DNA from: Cecembia calidifontis
GTDB lineage: Bacteria > Bacteroidota > Bacteroidia > Cytophagales > Cyclobacteriaceae
NCBI RefSeq assembly: GCF_004216715.1
Contig: NZ_SGXG01000001.1
Coordinates: forward strand, 2,774,501-2,838,500
Length of the DNA stretch: 64,000 nucleotides
Reading direction: 5' to 3'
A program made the translations under genes and the position numbers. The notes beneath the pieces were generated by a model, which was not told where the DNA came from, did not search any database, and was given only the letters and a program-made list of their open reading frames with translations. This document shows positions 27,801 to 36,172 of the stretch, piece by piece (the stretch's first letter is position 1; each line of letters starts with the position of its first letter).

Positions 27801-29207
27801 GAGGTATTGAACCTCAAGCTTACAGAGTTTTTGCATGAGAATGATTTTTCAGAATTAAAAGAATTGATAGTCGACCCTATTAAATTCTTAATGGAAAATC
27901 AGTACCTCGAATTCAAACTGAGACGTAAAGGTGGGGATTACAGGATTTTTAGTTCAAATGGGAAATTGATAACCACTGAAGATGGCAGGGTATTTTACAA
28001 TGGAATTGCACGTGACATCACCCAGTTGAAAGAGGCACAAAGAGAAATGTTATTGGCTAAGGAAAAAGCCGAACAGGCTTCTAAGGTGAAATCTCAGTTT
28101 TTGTCCATCATGAGTCATGAAATCAGGACACCAATGAATGCAGTTATTGGAATGGCCCATTTGCTTATTGAAGATAATCCAAGGCCTGACCAGCTTGAAA
28201 ACCTTAAGACGCTTCAGTTTTCAGCAGAAAACTTACTTGGCCTGATCAATGATATTCTTGATTTCACAAAAATTGATTCCGGGAAAGTTGAGCTTGAAAA
28301 ATTGGATTTTGAATTGAAAAATGTCATCAACCGTATCCTTCATTCTTACACTTACCAGGCCAGGGAAAAGTCCCTGGAAATCATTTTTGATTATGATGAA
28401 GAGATCCCGACGAAGTTGATAGGAGACCCGGTGAGATTGGGCCAAGTAGTCAATAACCTTATTTCCAATGCTGTCAAATTTACCCAACAGGGTTTTATAA
28501 AAATTGCATTGAAAAGAGTAGATGAAAACGCTGAGGAGATAGCAGTTCAATTCGAAATAGAAGACACCGGCATTGGTATCCCTGAGGATAAAATGGCTAC
28601 GGTATTTGAAGCCTTTACCCAAGCCAGTGCTGATACGACCAGAAAGTATGGAGGAACTGGCCTCGGTTTGGCGATTGTCAAAAGGTTGGTAAATTTATTT
28701 GGAGGAGACATCACGATCAGGAAGCGAACAGGGGGAGGTACGGTTTTTTCTTTTACCATTAAGTTCCAGAAAATAAAGGCTTCGACAGAACTTCACTTCA
28801 GACGGGTAGCTTCCTATGATAAAAACCTTGGCTCTGCTAAGGTTTTGGTAGCGGAAGATAACCTCGTCAACCAAATTATGATCAATAAATTTTTGACCAA
28901 GTGGGGTGTAGGAGAAATTGTAATTGCAGAAAATGGTCAACAGGCCATAAAGGAGTTTGAATTGCATGACTTCAATCTGATTTTATTGGATCTCCAAATG
29001 CCAGAAATGGATGGGTTTGAGGTTGCTTCATTCATCAGGAATCATCCTGATTTTCAAAAAAGAAATGTTCCGATCATTGCGCTGACAGCCTCTTCTCTTA
29101 TAGATGTCAAGGTTCAACTGGAAGAAGTTGGTATGGATGACTTTATCCCCAAACCCTTCAATCCTGATAGTCTTTATTCAAAAATTATCCGGTTTTTAAA
29201 GATTTAA
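24882..29207 (+). CDS. Soluble multi-PAS/GAF hybrid histidine kinase
   Basis: This large cytoplasmic kinase has 1441 aa and no membrane segment. After an N-terminal region resembling a PAS fold (1-110) come a PAS (about 142-256), a GAF (about 275-425), PAS-like domains at about 445-555 and 566-680, and three more near 695-810, 815-925 and 935-1050 (including GYQADELI and GYEPEEVLN). Then come HisKA with His1079 in MSHEIRTPMNA, HATPase (DTGIGIP, GTGLGLAIV), and a C-terminal receiver with Asp1370 in LLDLQMPEMDGF. Domain limits are estimates by eye. The many sensor domains suggest integration of several cytosolic signals such as redox or light. No response regulator gene is adjacent, so its output partner is unknown. 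Confidence 0.93.
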   Translation: MAYFEKLDISIFSFFDEVTDPMMVFSEDQIVFVNKFWREHFQYDFQKWQEFVNNGISQNELYRFFMAGEKPKTEFLRPLKDKRGFLTRFQWTFISLTSNNDQRYCLAKGKRHITFGELMQYESQGVEIADQQELGFIKTMLHYSHDMMAIVDGEGVFKFVSSSIIDKLGITPDVVLGRSLHELEEIGAIEVVDGDFDGLNERMGEIRIDFWVHKPDGTKFFLESYGKNLLDEPAVEGILFNARDVTEFYYAKKSLQKRYDLEILINKISAKFVNADYHQLDKVFQDSLKMLGEFEKADRAYIFLVHDDLKSMEYAYEWTNEGILPQIEDMKYIPVHEDAATIKALRKGEIFIISDVESLSDTFALEKEVYKQQGIQSVILIPIFSEHRLIGFFGLDAVKEKRDWVEKDEYVLRQLGDIYAGSFINRAIKKSLDRNEKLLESTEILAKSGSWRYSPSKNRIHISKGFNKIFEITDGVSSVQLADLFPKISKETRKTFIRDVKRAIFDRSSSSSELILKLSEGKEKILSYNIVVKQGEGTDKLEIYGYCSDITHKRGAENYLKLQSQILAQVDDPIFVTDTQWNVLYLNKAARTECKLLQSAEFQGTLFDLFDFLSEDVHEIKIAIGELKNEKVYRRELNLKSLYGAVQPYDLSVQAFLNDEGEKLGYSFLIRNLSLLQKQEALAKRAKMVVENSPAVLFTVDPNENFKILYISDNIKQFGYQADELITNGASILELIHPDDLEELLDFHLKEQHEKGIPAYSGEYRIKKSSGEYRWVEDKSRELLDQDGKVVLHEGILQDITERKKAREEIIRSQERYRVLASNIPFISVFLIDKDLKYIVAQGSTMRNWGMKPSDFEGKTLSEVHKKNLSEIEPAVKTALYQKKDVNKILIFRQRVYEMTIKPIMHEGEVEYALGILRDINEEYNAKENLLKSEEKYRRLVENSTQIIFSMEPDFTLTYVSPNIKQFLGYEPEEVLNLKLTEFLHENDFSELKELIVDPIKFLMENQYLEFKLRRKGGDYRIFSSNGKLITTEDGRVFYNGIARDITQLKEAQREMLLAKEKAEQASKVKSQFLSIMSHEIRTPMNAVIGMAHLLIEDNPRPDQLENLKTLQFSAENLLGLINDILDFTKIDSGKVELEKLDFELKNVINRILHSYTYQAREKSLEIIFDYDEEIPTKLIGDPVRLGQVVNNLISNAVKFTQQGFIKIALKRVDENAEEIAVQFEIEDTGIGIPEDKMATVFEAFTQASADTTRKYGGTGLGLAIVKRLVNLFGGDITIRKRTGGGTVFSFTIKFQKIKASTELHFRRVASYDKNLGSAKVLVAEDNLVNQIMINKFLTKWGVGEIVIAENGQQAIKEFELHDFNLILLDLQMPEMDGFEVASFIRNHPDFQKRNVPIIALTASSLIDVKVQLEEVGMDDFIPKPFNPDSLYSKIIRFLKI

Positions 29208-29269
29208 TTTTTGTTTGGACTGCTTTACTTATGGAGATTGGTTTTATTTTTGGGATGTAAATATTTTGT

Positions 29270-30577
29270 ATGAGACTCTTATTGACCGGTCTTTTCTTGG
29301 TTACCTTTTTCCCCCTTGTATTGGGGCAAGAATCCCAATCCAGTAGGGCTACCATGTATTTTACGATGGGCAGGACAGGTACAAATCTGAGAGAGTTCAA
29401 TCAAATGCTTGAAAATAAAGGTCTTAGCCCGATGAGAAAGGGGTATACTAATTTCAATTTTGGTTATCAGGCAAGGTATAATGATTTTATTCTTGGAGTG
29501 GAATTGTTTCATAACCCTGGACCAAAGTCACTTTTTAATGGCTATGAAATTGATTACCGTACCACAAGGTTTAATGTCAATGTTGGATTTTCATTTACAG
29601 AAGAAGGACCTTTTCAGTTGATCCATTATATGTCTGTTGGTTCAGGTTTTCTCAATTTTCAAATGTTAAGAGAAAATGAGTTCAGGGACCTGGATGATTT
29701 TTTACAAAGTCCTGCACAGGGATTTATTTTAAGAGATGGGAATATCCATAAAAATTCGCTCAATCTTTCCGGTTTCCTGACCGAGATTGGATTTCAATTG
29801 AGTTATGATTTACCTATTCCGGGTAGAGATGAAGCTTTAGCCCTAATGGCAAAGTTCGGCTATTCATTTAGCCCCTTTGAAAATTCCTGGAATGTAAATG
29901 GGATTAGTTTCAACAGTACGCAATCAGGGGCTTTCCTGAGATTAGGGGCAGGAATAACACTTCCTGATTACAAGTATTTTTATAAAGATGCTTCATTGGG
30001 GGTACATATATTTTATGGGCTCAATTTTACCAGTCCGGATTTCTTCAACGAACACTTGGTTGATAATGGTCTTCAGCCATTCACCGGAAGACCTAATAAT
30101 TGGGGGCTCAAAGTATTGGGCTACAGCAAGCAGTTGATGTATGGGATGGACTTTTTTAACCTTGGTCTGGGAGGGAAAGCAAGTGAAACACAAAGCCATA
30201 GTTTGAATAGTGTCAGGGTCTATGCTAATGGAGGATTGAAATTATTGGATTTAAGAAACTTGGAAATTGGGGCCCTTGCAGGGATAGGGTTTGGAAATTT
30301 AAGATACACCTTGACTTCTGACATAAAACCTGATTTTCCAAGACTTTTTGAAGAACCTGATCATGATGGGTATTTGGCAGCATATGGTGCTATGCTTAAA
30401 CCTGAGGCGTTCATCACCTACGGTATCCCATTGTCTCAAAAGAAATTTATGGATCTGATACTTGGGATACATGCAGGTTACGAACTGCCTGCCAGCCAAT
30501 ATAAACTGGCAGATTTGGCTATGTTCAAATATATGGCCAATCCTTATTTACAATTCAGTGTTGGGATAAGGCCATAA
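29270..30577 (+). CDS. Outer-membrane beta-barrel-like protein, unknown
   Basis: The protein has 435 aa, with a signal peptide (MRLLLTGLFLVTFFPLVLGQ). The mature part alternates polar and hydrophobic residues, is rich in Gly, Phe, Tyr and Asn, and ends in a terminal aromatic-type strand (YLQFSVGIRP). This fits an outer-membrane barrel of the kind common in this phylum. No named family is recognised. It starts 63 nt after the kinase on the same strand, so co-transcription is possible. Confidence 0.7.
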   Translation: MRLLLTGLFLVTFFPLVLGQESQSSRATMYFTMGRTGTNLREFNQMLENKGLSPMRKGYTNFNFGYQARYNDFILGVELFHNPGPKSLFNGYEIDYRTTRFNVNVGFSFTEEGPFQLIHYMSVGSGFLNFQMLRENEFRDLDDFLQSPAQGFILRDGNIHKNSLNLSGFLTEIGFQLSYDLPIPGRDEALALMAKFGYSFSPFENSWNVNGISFNSTQSGAFLRLGAGITLPDYKYFYKDASLGVHIFYGLNFTSPDFFNEHLVDNGLQPFTGRPNNWGLKVLGYSKQLMYGMDFFNLGLGGKASETQSHSLNSVRVYANGGLKLLDLRNLEIGALAGIGFGNLRYTLTSDIKPDFPRLFEEPDHDGYLAAYGAMLKPEAFITYGIPLSQKKFMDLILGIHAGYELPASQYKLADLAMFKYMANPYLQFSVGIRP

Positions 30578-30580
30578 CAG

Positions 30581-31132
30581 TTAATCTTCAATTTCTACGA
30601 TAAGTTCTATTTCCACTGCTATATCCATAGGTAATGCATTCATTCCTACAGCAGACCTGGCATGCTTACCCTTCTCTCCGAAAACTTCCACCATCAGGTC
30701 CGAAAATCCATTGATGACCTGAGGCTGTTGGGTGAATTCGGGACCGCAATTTACCATACCCAATACTTTTACGATTCTTTTCACCTTGTTGAGGTCCCCT
30801 AATTCTGCTTTGAGGACAGCCAATTGGGCTATTCCTACAAGTCTTGCTGCTTCTTTCCCTTCTTCAATGCTGAGGTCTTTGCCTACTTTGCCGGTGATGT
30901 AAGTTCCATCTGGAAGACTTGGCCCCTTTCCTGCTAAGAAAAGCAAATTCCCGGTTTTAACCGCATTGACATAATTGGCAACAGGTTGGCTGGCAGCAGG
31001 CAGGTGAATTCCCAAAGAAAGGAGTTTCTCTTCCGCATCCCAATAGGTGTTTTGGGGATCTGTGGAAGAAGTTTTTTCGTTGGAACAAGAAAAAAGAAAT
31101 GGAAGAATGAAGAGCAACAAGATTTTTTTCAT
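30581..31132 (-). CDS. RidA family protein exported as a lipoprotein
   Basis: The protein has 183 aa. The N-terminus MKKILLLFILPFLFSCSNEK has a clear lipobox with Cys16. The rest is a YjgF/YER057c/UK114 (RidA) domain: GKVGKDLSIEEGKEAARL, and near the end RSAVGMNALPMDIAVEIELI with the conserved Arg. Classical RidA deaminates reactive enamine/imine intermediates in the cytosol. A lipid-anchored copy must act elsewhere, or on something else, so its substrate is unknown. It converges on the barrel gene with only 3 nt between the stops. Confidence 0.87.
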   Translation of the reverse strand: MKKILLLFILPFLFSCSNEKTSSTDPQNTYWDAEEKLLSLGIHLPAASQPVANYVNAVKTGNLLFLAGKGPSLPDGTYITGKVGKDLSIEEGKEAARLVGIAQLAVLKAELGDLNKVKRIVKVLGMVNCGPEFTQQPQVINGFSDLMVEVFGEKGKHARSAVGMNALPMDIAVEIELIVEIED

Positions 31133-31297
31133 AGAAGGAAGTGTTTGAGCTAGCCTCTAAAATAACTTTGGAGTTTTGAAATTCAAAAAAATGAACCTAA
31201 TAATGAGAATTTGGAAACTACCGTCCCCTAAAAACAGGTTCCATTTAATTTTTTGCAAGAATTATTGAAATGTGTAATAAAATTCAAGAATAGCCCT

Positions 31298-31305
31298 TAA
31301 CTTTG
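31298..31305 (+). promoter_or_regulatory. -7 promoter element for the met operon
   Basis: TAACTTTG matches the Bacteroidota -7 element TAnnTTTG and ends 5 nt before the first P1 base of the SAM riboswitch. This places the transcription start at the riboswitch edge. I see no good TTG at the -33 position. The 165 nt from the upstream RidA start to here hold no other signal. Confidence 0.55.
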
Positions 31306-31310
31306 GATAT

Positions 31311-31408
31311 GCTTATCGAGAAAGACCGAGGGATGGGCCCTGAGACGTCTTAGCAACCTGAACACAAGGTGCTAATTCCCCTTCCGGAAAAGCCGGAAAA
31401 AGATGAGC
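31311..31408 (+). ncRNA. SAM-I (S-box) riboswitch upstream of metH
   Basis: The aptamer has the S-box core in order: GAGGGATGGGCCC, TGAGACGTCTTAGCAACC, the GGTGCTAATTCC stretch and GATGAG. P1 pairs 31311-31317 (GCTTATC) with 31402-31408 (GATGAGC), including one G-U pair. S-box RNAs bind S-adenosylmethionine and turn genes off when it is plentiful. The leader precedes a metH-metF operon, which fits feedback control of methionine synthesis. An alternative pairing of CCGG-AAAAAG (from 31393) with CTTTTT-CCGG (about 31419-31431) would compete with P1. No run of T follows, so control could act on translation. Confidence 0.93.
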
Positions 31409-31464
31409 GGAAGAATTCCTTTTTCATCCGGTTAGACTCGTTTAAGCTTTTTAATGTTAGATTT

Positions 31465-32508
31465 ATGAAAAGAAGCGAGTTATTACTTTCAATTGCCAAG
31501 AAGAGAATTTTGATTTTGGATGGTGCCATGGGTACCATGATTCAGCGTTATAAGCTTTCAGAAGAGGATTTCAGGACCCCGGAATTAAAAAATCACCCCA
31601 AACCCTTGAAAGGTAACAATGACCTGCTTTCTCTTTCAAGACCTGATATAATCAAAGCCATTCATGCTGCTTACCTGGAAGCTGGAGCAGATATCATTGA
31701 AACCAATACTTTTAGCGGAACTTCAATTGCGCAAGAAGATTATGGACTGGAGCATTTAGCTTATCAGATCAATTTTCAATCTGCAAAAATTGCCCGGGAG
31801 GTGGCCGATGAGTTTACTGCAAAAAATCCGGAAAAACCCCGCTTTGTGGCCGGTGCTTTAGGGCCAACCAATAAAACCGCTTCTATTTCCCCTGATGTGA
31901 ATGACCCTGGTTATCGTGCTATTACTTTTGATCAATTGGCCGAGGCATATAAAGAGCAAGTTAGGGCCCTTTTGGATGGCGGGGCTGATATTTTGCTGGT
32001 AGAGACAATATTTGATACACTTAATGCAAAAGCAGCACTTTTTGCTATTCAGGAAGTATTTGAGGAAAGGGGATTGCCTTTGGATCCTGTAGAAGGAGGA
32101 GTACCTGTTATGGTTTCGGGGACAATCACAGATGCCTCCGGAAGAACGCTTTCTGGTCAGACTACAGAAGCCTTTTTGATCTCCGTTTCCCATATGCCCC
32201 TGTTCAGTGTTGGGCTGAATTGTGCTTTAGGAGCAAAAGAATTAAGACCTTATTTGAAAGTGATGGCTGAAAATGCACCATTTTATGTATCTGCCTATCC
32301 CAATGCCGGTTTACCCAATGAATTTGGTCAATATGATCAGGGGGCCAAAGAAATGGCTGATCAGGTCGAGGAATTTTTGAAAGAGGGGTATATCAATATT
32401 CTTGGAGGATGTTGCGGAACTACTCCTGAACATATTGCTGCTTTGGCCAAGTTAGCTGAAAAATACCAGCCCCGAACTGTGGAATTTGTCAATACTGGAG
32501 ATGAGTAA
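31465..32508 (+). CDS. Methionine synthase, homocysteine-binding subunit (split metH, part 1)
   Basis: This 347-aa protein equals the first module of MetH, the homocysteine S-methyltransferase barrel. The start MKRSELLLSIAKKRILILDGAMGT is chosen at 31465; a longer frame would run back into the riboswitch. The zinc ligands are seen as GLNCALGA and GGCCGTTPEH, which bind and activate homocysteine. The full MetH of E. coli is one polypeptide. Here the module is a separate protein whose last 8 nt overlap the ATG of the part carrying the folate and cobalamin domains. I infer that the two subunits work as one enzyme. Confidence 0.93.
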   Translation: MKRSELLLSIAKKRILILDGAMGTMIQRYKLSEEDFRTPELKNHPKPLKGNNDLLSLSRPDIIKAIHAAYLEAGADIIETNTFSGTSIAQEDYGLEHLAYQINFQSAKIAREVADEFTAKNPEKPRFVAGALGPTNKTASISPDVNDPGYRAITFDQLAEAYKEQVRALLDGGADILLVETIFDTLNAKAALFAIQEVFEERGLPLDPVEGGVPVMVSGTITDASGRTLSGQTTEAFLISVSHMPLFSVGLNCALGAKELRPYLKVMAENAPFYVSAYPNAGLPNEFGQYDQGAKEMADQVEEFLKEGYINILGGCCGTTPEHIAALAKLAEKYQPRTVEFVNTGDE

Positions 32509-35203
32509 GATTCAAAAACATAATGTCTTGAAATTATCAGGTTTAGAACCTTTGGTTTTTACACCTGAAATCAATTTCGTCAATATAGGAGAACGGACCA
32601 ATGTAACCGGTTCCAAAAAATTCGCAAAGCTGATCTTGAATGGTCAATTTGATGAGGCTTTGGAAATTGCTCTGGACCAGGTAAGGGGAGGTGCACAGAT
32701 TTTGGATGTGTGCATGGATGAAGGAATGTTGGATGGTGTGGCAGCGATGGAGAGGTTTCTGAATTTGATTGCCTCAGAACCTGAAATCAGTAAGATTCCC
32801 ATTATGATTGATTCTTCCCGCTGGGAGATTATTCTTGCCGGGCTTAAATGTATTCAGGGTAAGGGAATTGTCAATTCCATCAGCTTGAAAAACGGAGAGG
32901 AGGAGTTTATCCAACAGGCCAAGACCATCAAAAAATTTGGGGCCGCAGTAGTGGTGATGGCTTTTGATGAGCAAGGTCAAGCGGATACCTATCAGAGAAG
33001 AATTGATATCTGTAAGCGGAGCTATGACATTTTAGTAAAAAAAGTCAAATTCAATCCTCAGGATATCATCTTCGATCCCAATATTTTTCCTGTAGCCACA
33101 GGCATGGAAGAGCACAGGCGCAATGCCTTGGATTTTTTTCTTGCGACCAAGTGGATCAAGGAAAATCTGCCAGGAGCCAAAGTAAGCGGCGGCGTAAGTA
33201 ATGTGAGTTTTTCTTTTAGGGGAAATAATCCTGTGAGGGAAGCCATGCATGCTGCGTTTTTGTACCATGCCATCCGCCATGGAATGGATATGGGTATAGT
33301 AAATCCCACCATGTTGGAGGTTTATGATGATATACCGAAGGATTTATTGGAAAAGGTGGAAGATGTTCTTTTTGATCGGTCAGATAATGCAACGGAAGCT
33401 TTGTTGGCATTTGCAGAGACAGTCAAATCCCAGGACAAAAAAGAAATTGTTTCAGAAGCTTGGAGGCAGGACTCAGTAGAGAAAAGGATTGAGCATGCAC
33501 TGGTCAAAGGAATCATTGATTATATCATTGAAGATACCGAGGAGGCCCGCCTGAAGTATCAAAATCCCCTGAAAGTCATAGAAGGTCCATTAATGGATGG
33601 GATGAATGTGGTGGGAGACCTTTTTGGAGAGGGGAAGATGTTTTTGCCCCAGGTGGTCAAATCAGCTCGGGTGATGAAAAAGGCAGTGGCCTATCTGGAA
33701 CCATTTATGCCTAAGCTTGGGGATACCGGCTACAGCCAGGAACAGAGTAGCATCAAAAAAATCCTGTTGGCTACAGTCAAGGGCGATGTTCATGATATCG
33801 GTAAGAATATAGTTGGAGTAGTATTGGCCTGCAATAGTTACCAGATCATTGATCTGGGTGTGATGGTAGATGCCCAAAAAATCATTGATGAAGCCTTAAA
33901 AAACAAGGTGGATATTATCGGGCTTAGTGGCCTGATCACCCCTTCTCTGGATGAAATGGTCAATGTAGCTTCTGAAATGGATAGGCAGGGACTGAAGATT
34001 CCTTTGTTGATAGGAGGAGCCACCACCTCAAGGATACACACAGCGGTAAAAATTGACCCGGTGTACAGCGGGACAGTGGTCCACGTTACAGATGCTTCCA
34101 AATCGGTCCCGATTGCAGGAGAGGCCATTTCAGAAGAAACAAAGGAAGCATACCACAAAGAAATCAAAGCGACCTATAAAAAGCTTAGAGAGGAGCATGA
34201 AGCCAAACAGCAAGTAAAACAATTGGTGAGTTATGAGGAGGCCAAAGCCAATCCTGTTTTTATTGATTGGGAACATTTCCAGCCCATAGCACCTCGTAAG
34301 GAAGGAATTACGGTTTTGGATAATTTGGACCTCAATATTTTGAGGAAGTACATAGACTGGACCCCATTTTTCAGCACTTGGATGCTGAGTGGTAAGTATC
34401 CCAAAATCCTGGAAGATCCCGTGGTTGGAAAAGAAGCCTCCCGCTTGTATGAGGATGCCAATCAAATGCTGGACCAAATCATTCAGGAGAAATGGTTGGA
34501 GGCCAAGGCAGTGGTCGGTATTTTTCCTGTAAAAAGAGTCCATGATGATCTTAAAATCTTTGGAGGTTCCAAAGAATACACCCTCCATTTTTTAAGGCAA
34601 CAAGGCAAAAAAGGAAAGGGAGTTCCAAATAGGTCATTGGTAGATTATATACATCCTTCCAAAACAGATTATTTGGGTGGGTTTGCAGTAACCGCCGGAT
34701 GGGGTATCGAGGCCAAGCTGAAGGAGTTTCAGGAAAAGCATGATGATTACCATGACATCATGCTCAAGGCCCTGGCTGACCGATTGGCAGAGGCAGGCGC
34801 TGAATACCTCCATGAATTGATCCGCAAAGAAATATGGGGTTATGCACCATCAGAGTCCCTTGATAATGAAGCCTTGATCAAAGAAGAGTATATAGGCATA
34901 CGACCTGCACCAGGCTATCCTGCCTGTCCCGAACATTCTGAAAAAAAGACTTTATTTGACCTTTTGGAGGTTGAAAAAAACACTGGAATCACGTTGACCG
35001 ACAGCTTTGCCATGTATCCCACTTCGTCGGTCAGCGGATTCTATTTTGCCCATCCGGAAAGCAAGTATTTTGGGCTGGGAAAAATCGGGGAAGACCAGGT
35101 TGCCGATTATGCTTCAAGAAAGGGTATCAGTAAGGCTCAAGCTGAAAAGTGGTTATCTCCTAATTTGGCTTACTCTCCATCACTTCAGGTTCAAGAAAAT
35201 TAA
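32501..35203 (+). CDS. metH: Methionine synthase, folate/cobalamin/activation subunit (split metH, part 2)
   Basis: This 900-aa protein carries the remaining MetH modules. The pterin-binding barrel (about 15-290) has FVNIGERTNVTGS and MIDSSRWE. The cobalamin cap (about 330-420) follows, then the Rossmann cobalamin-binding domain with His431 in DVHDIGKNIVG, the lower cobalt ligand. The C-terminal AdoMet activation domain (about 580-900) has RPAPGYPACPEH. The ATG at 32501 is used in preference to a TTG at 32486. The enzyme transfers methyl from methyl-THF through cobalamin to homocysteine. It is followed after 2 nt by metF, which makes the methyl-THF. Confidence 0.96.
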   Translation: MSKIQKHNVLKLSGLEPLVFTPEINFVNIGERTNVTGSKKFAKLILNGQFDEALEIALDQVRGGAQILDVCMDEGMLDGVAAMERFLNLIASEPEISKIPIMIDSSRWEIILAGLKCIQGKGIVNSISLKNGEEEFIQQAKTIKKFGAAVVVMAFDEQGQADTYQRRIDICKRSYDILVKKVKFNPQDIIFDPNIFPVATGMEEHRRNALDFFLATKWIKENLPGAKVSGGVSNVSFSFRGNNPVREAMHAAFLYHAIRHGMDMGIVNPTMLEVYDDIPKDLLEKVEDVLFDRSDNATEALLAFAETVKSQDKKEIVSEAWRQDSVEKRIEHALVKGIIDYIIEDTEEARLKYQNPLKVIEGPLMDGMNVVGDLFGEGKMFLPQVVKSARVMKKAVAYLEPFMPKLGDTGYSQEQSSIKKILLATVKGDVHDIGKNIVGVVLACNSYQIIDLGVMVDAQKIIDEALKNKVDIIGLSGLITPSLDEMVNVASEMDRQGLKIPLLIGGATTSRIHTAVKIDPVYSGTVVHVTDASKSVPIAGEAISEETKEAYHKEIKATYKKLREEHEAKQQVKQLVSYEEAKANPVFIDWEHFQPIAPRKEGITVLDNLDLNILRKYIDWTPFFSTWMLSGKYPKILEDPVVGKEASRLYEDANQMLDQIIQEKWLEAKAVVGIFPVKRVHDDLKIFGGSKEYTLHFLRQQGKKGKGVPNRSLVDYIHPSKTDYLGGFAVTAGWGIEAKLKEFQEKHDDYHDIMLKALADRLAEAGAEYLHELIRKEIWGYAPSESLDNEALIKEEYIGIRPAPGYPACPEHSEKKTLFDLLEVEKNTGITLTDSFAMYPTSSVSGFYFAHPESKYFGLGKIGEDQVADYASRKGISKAQAEKWLSPNLAYSPSLQVQEN

Positions 35204-35205
35204 TT

Positions 35206-36159
35206 ATGAAAATTACAGAATATATCGAGCAGGCAGATAAACCCCTGTTTTCTTTTGAAATTTTACCTCCTCTAAAAGGACAAAGTCTAAAGGATTTGTG
35301 TGAGGGTATAGAACCCTTGATGGAGTTCAATCCACCTTTTGTGGATGTTACTTACCATAGGGAGGAATTCATTTATAAGAAGCATCCCAGTGGCCTTTTG
35401 GAAAAGGTCGCTACGAAAAAACGTCCCGGTACTGTGGGTATTTGTGCTGCGATCATGAACCGCTTTAAGGTAGAGGCGGTACCCCATTTATTGTGCGGTG
35501 GTTTTACCAAAGAGGAAACCGAAAACGCATTGATCGACCTGAACTTTATAGGAGTCCAAAATATTCTGGCTTTAAGGGGAGATGCCCCAAAAAGTGAAAA
35601 TAAATTTGTTCCAGAACCCAACGGGCATGCTTATACCAAAGATTTGGTCAAGCAGATTGTGAATATGAACCATGGGAGGTATCTCCATGAGGAAACAGAG
35701 ACGGGTTTTCATACGGATTTTTGTGTGGGCGTAGCAGGCTATCCTGAAAAACATTTTGAAGCACCCAGCTTGAAGTTTGACCTCAAACACTTAAAAGAAA
35801 AGATAGATGCTGGAGCAGAGTATATTGTAACCCAGATGTTTTTTGACAACCAAAAGTATTTTGATTTTGTCAAAAAAGTTAGAGAAATGGGGATTACAGT
35901 TCCCATTATCCCGGGGATAAAGCCAATTACCACCCTAGGACAAATCACCATGTTGCCAAGGACTTTTTATCTTGATCTTCCGGATGCTTTGATGGATGAG
36001 CTTGAAAAGTGTAAAACCAATGCTGATGTCCGGGAAGTTGGCGTGGAGTGGGCCATTCACCAAAGTAAAGAACTGATCGCGAATGGCGTGCCTGTGCTGC
36101 ATTACTACACCATGAGTAAGGCGGAGGCTACCTATAGGATTGCTAAGGAGGTATTCTAA
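35206..36159 (+). CDS. metF: 5,10-methylenetetrahydrofolate reductase
   Basis: This is a 317-aa FAD enzyme that reduces methylene-THF to methyl-THF, the methyl donor for MetH. FSFEILPP at the N-terminus is the MetF signature, with its catalytic Glu. Other features are VDVTYHREEF and LALRGDAPKSE, with the folate-binding Asp, and TQMFFDNQKYFDF. Spacing of 2 nt from metH and the upstream SAM riboswitch place it in the same regulated operon. Confidence 0.97.
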   Translation: MKITEYIEQADKPLFSFEILPPLKGQSLKDLCEGIEPLMEFNPPFVDVTYHREEFIYKKHPSGLLEKVATKKRPGTVGICAAIMNRFKVEAVPHLLCGGFTKEETENALIDLNFIGVQNILALRGDAPKSENKFVPEPNGHAYTKDLVKQIVNMNHGRYLHEETETGFHTDFCVGVAGYPEKHFEAPSLKFDLKHLKEKIDAGAEYIVTQMFFDNQKYFDFVKKVREMGITVPIIPGIKPITTLGQITMLPRTFYLDLPDALMDELEKCKTNADVREVGVEWAIHQSKELIANGVPVLHYYTMSKAEATYRIAKEVF

Positions 36160-36172
36160 AGATAAATTCTTT

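Noticed and set aside
31369..31464. Upstream extension of the first metH frame
   Set aside because: It runs into the SAM riboswitch and adds 32 residues not seen in MetH. The ATG at 31465 fits the family N-terminus.
32501..32508. Frameshift error creating two metH genes
   Set aside because: The second gene has a well-placed ATG and the first ends naturally after its zinc motif, so a real split is more likely. Comparison with relatives would settle it.
34130..34588. 152-codon minus-strand frame inside metH
   Set aside because: It is antisense to a conserved gene; the open frame follows from codon use of the real gene.
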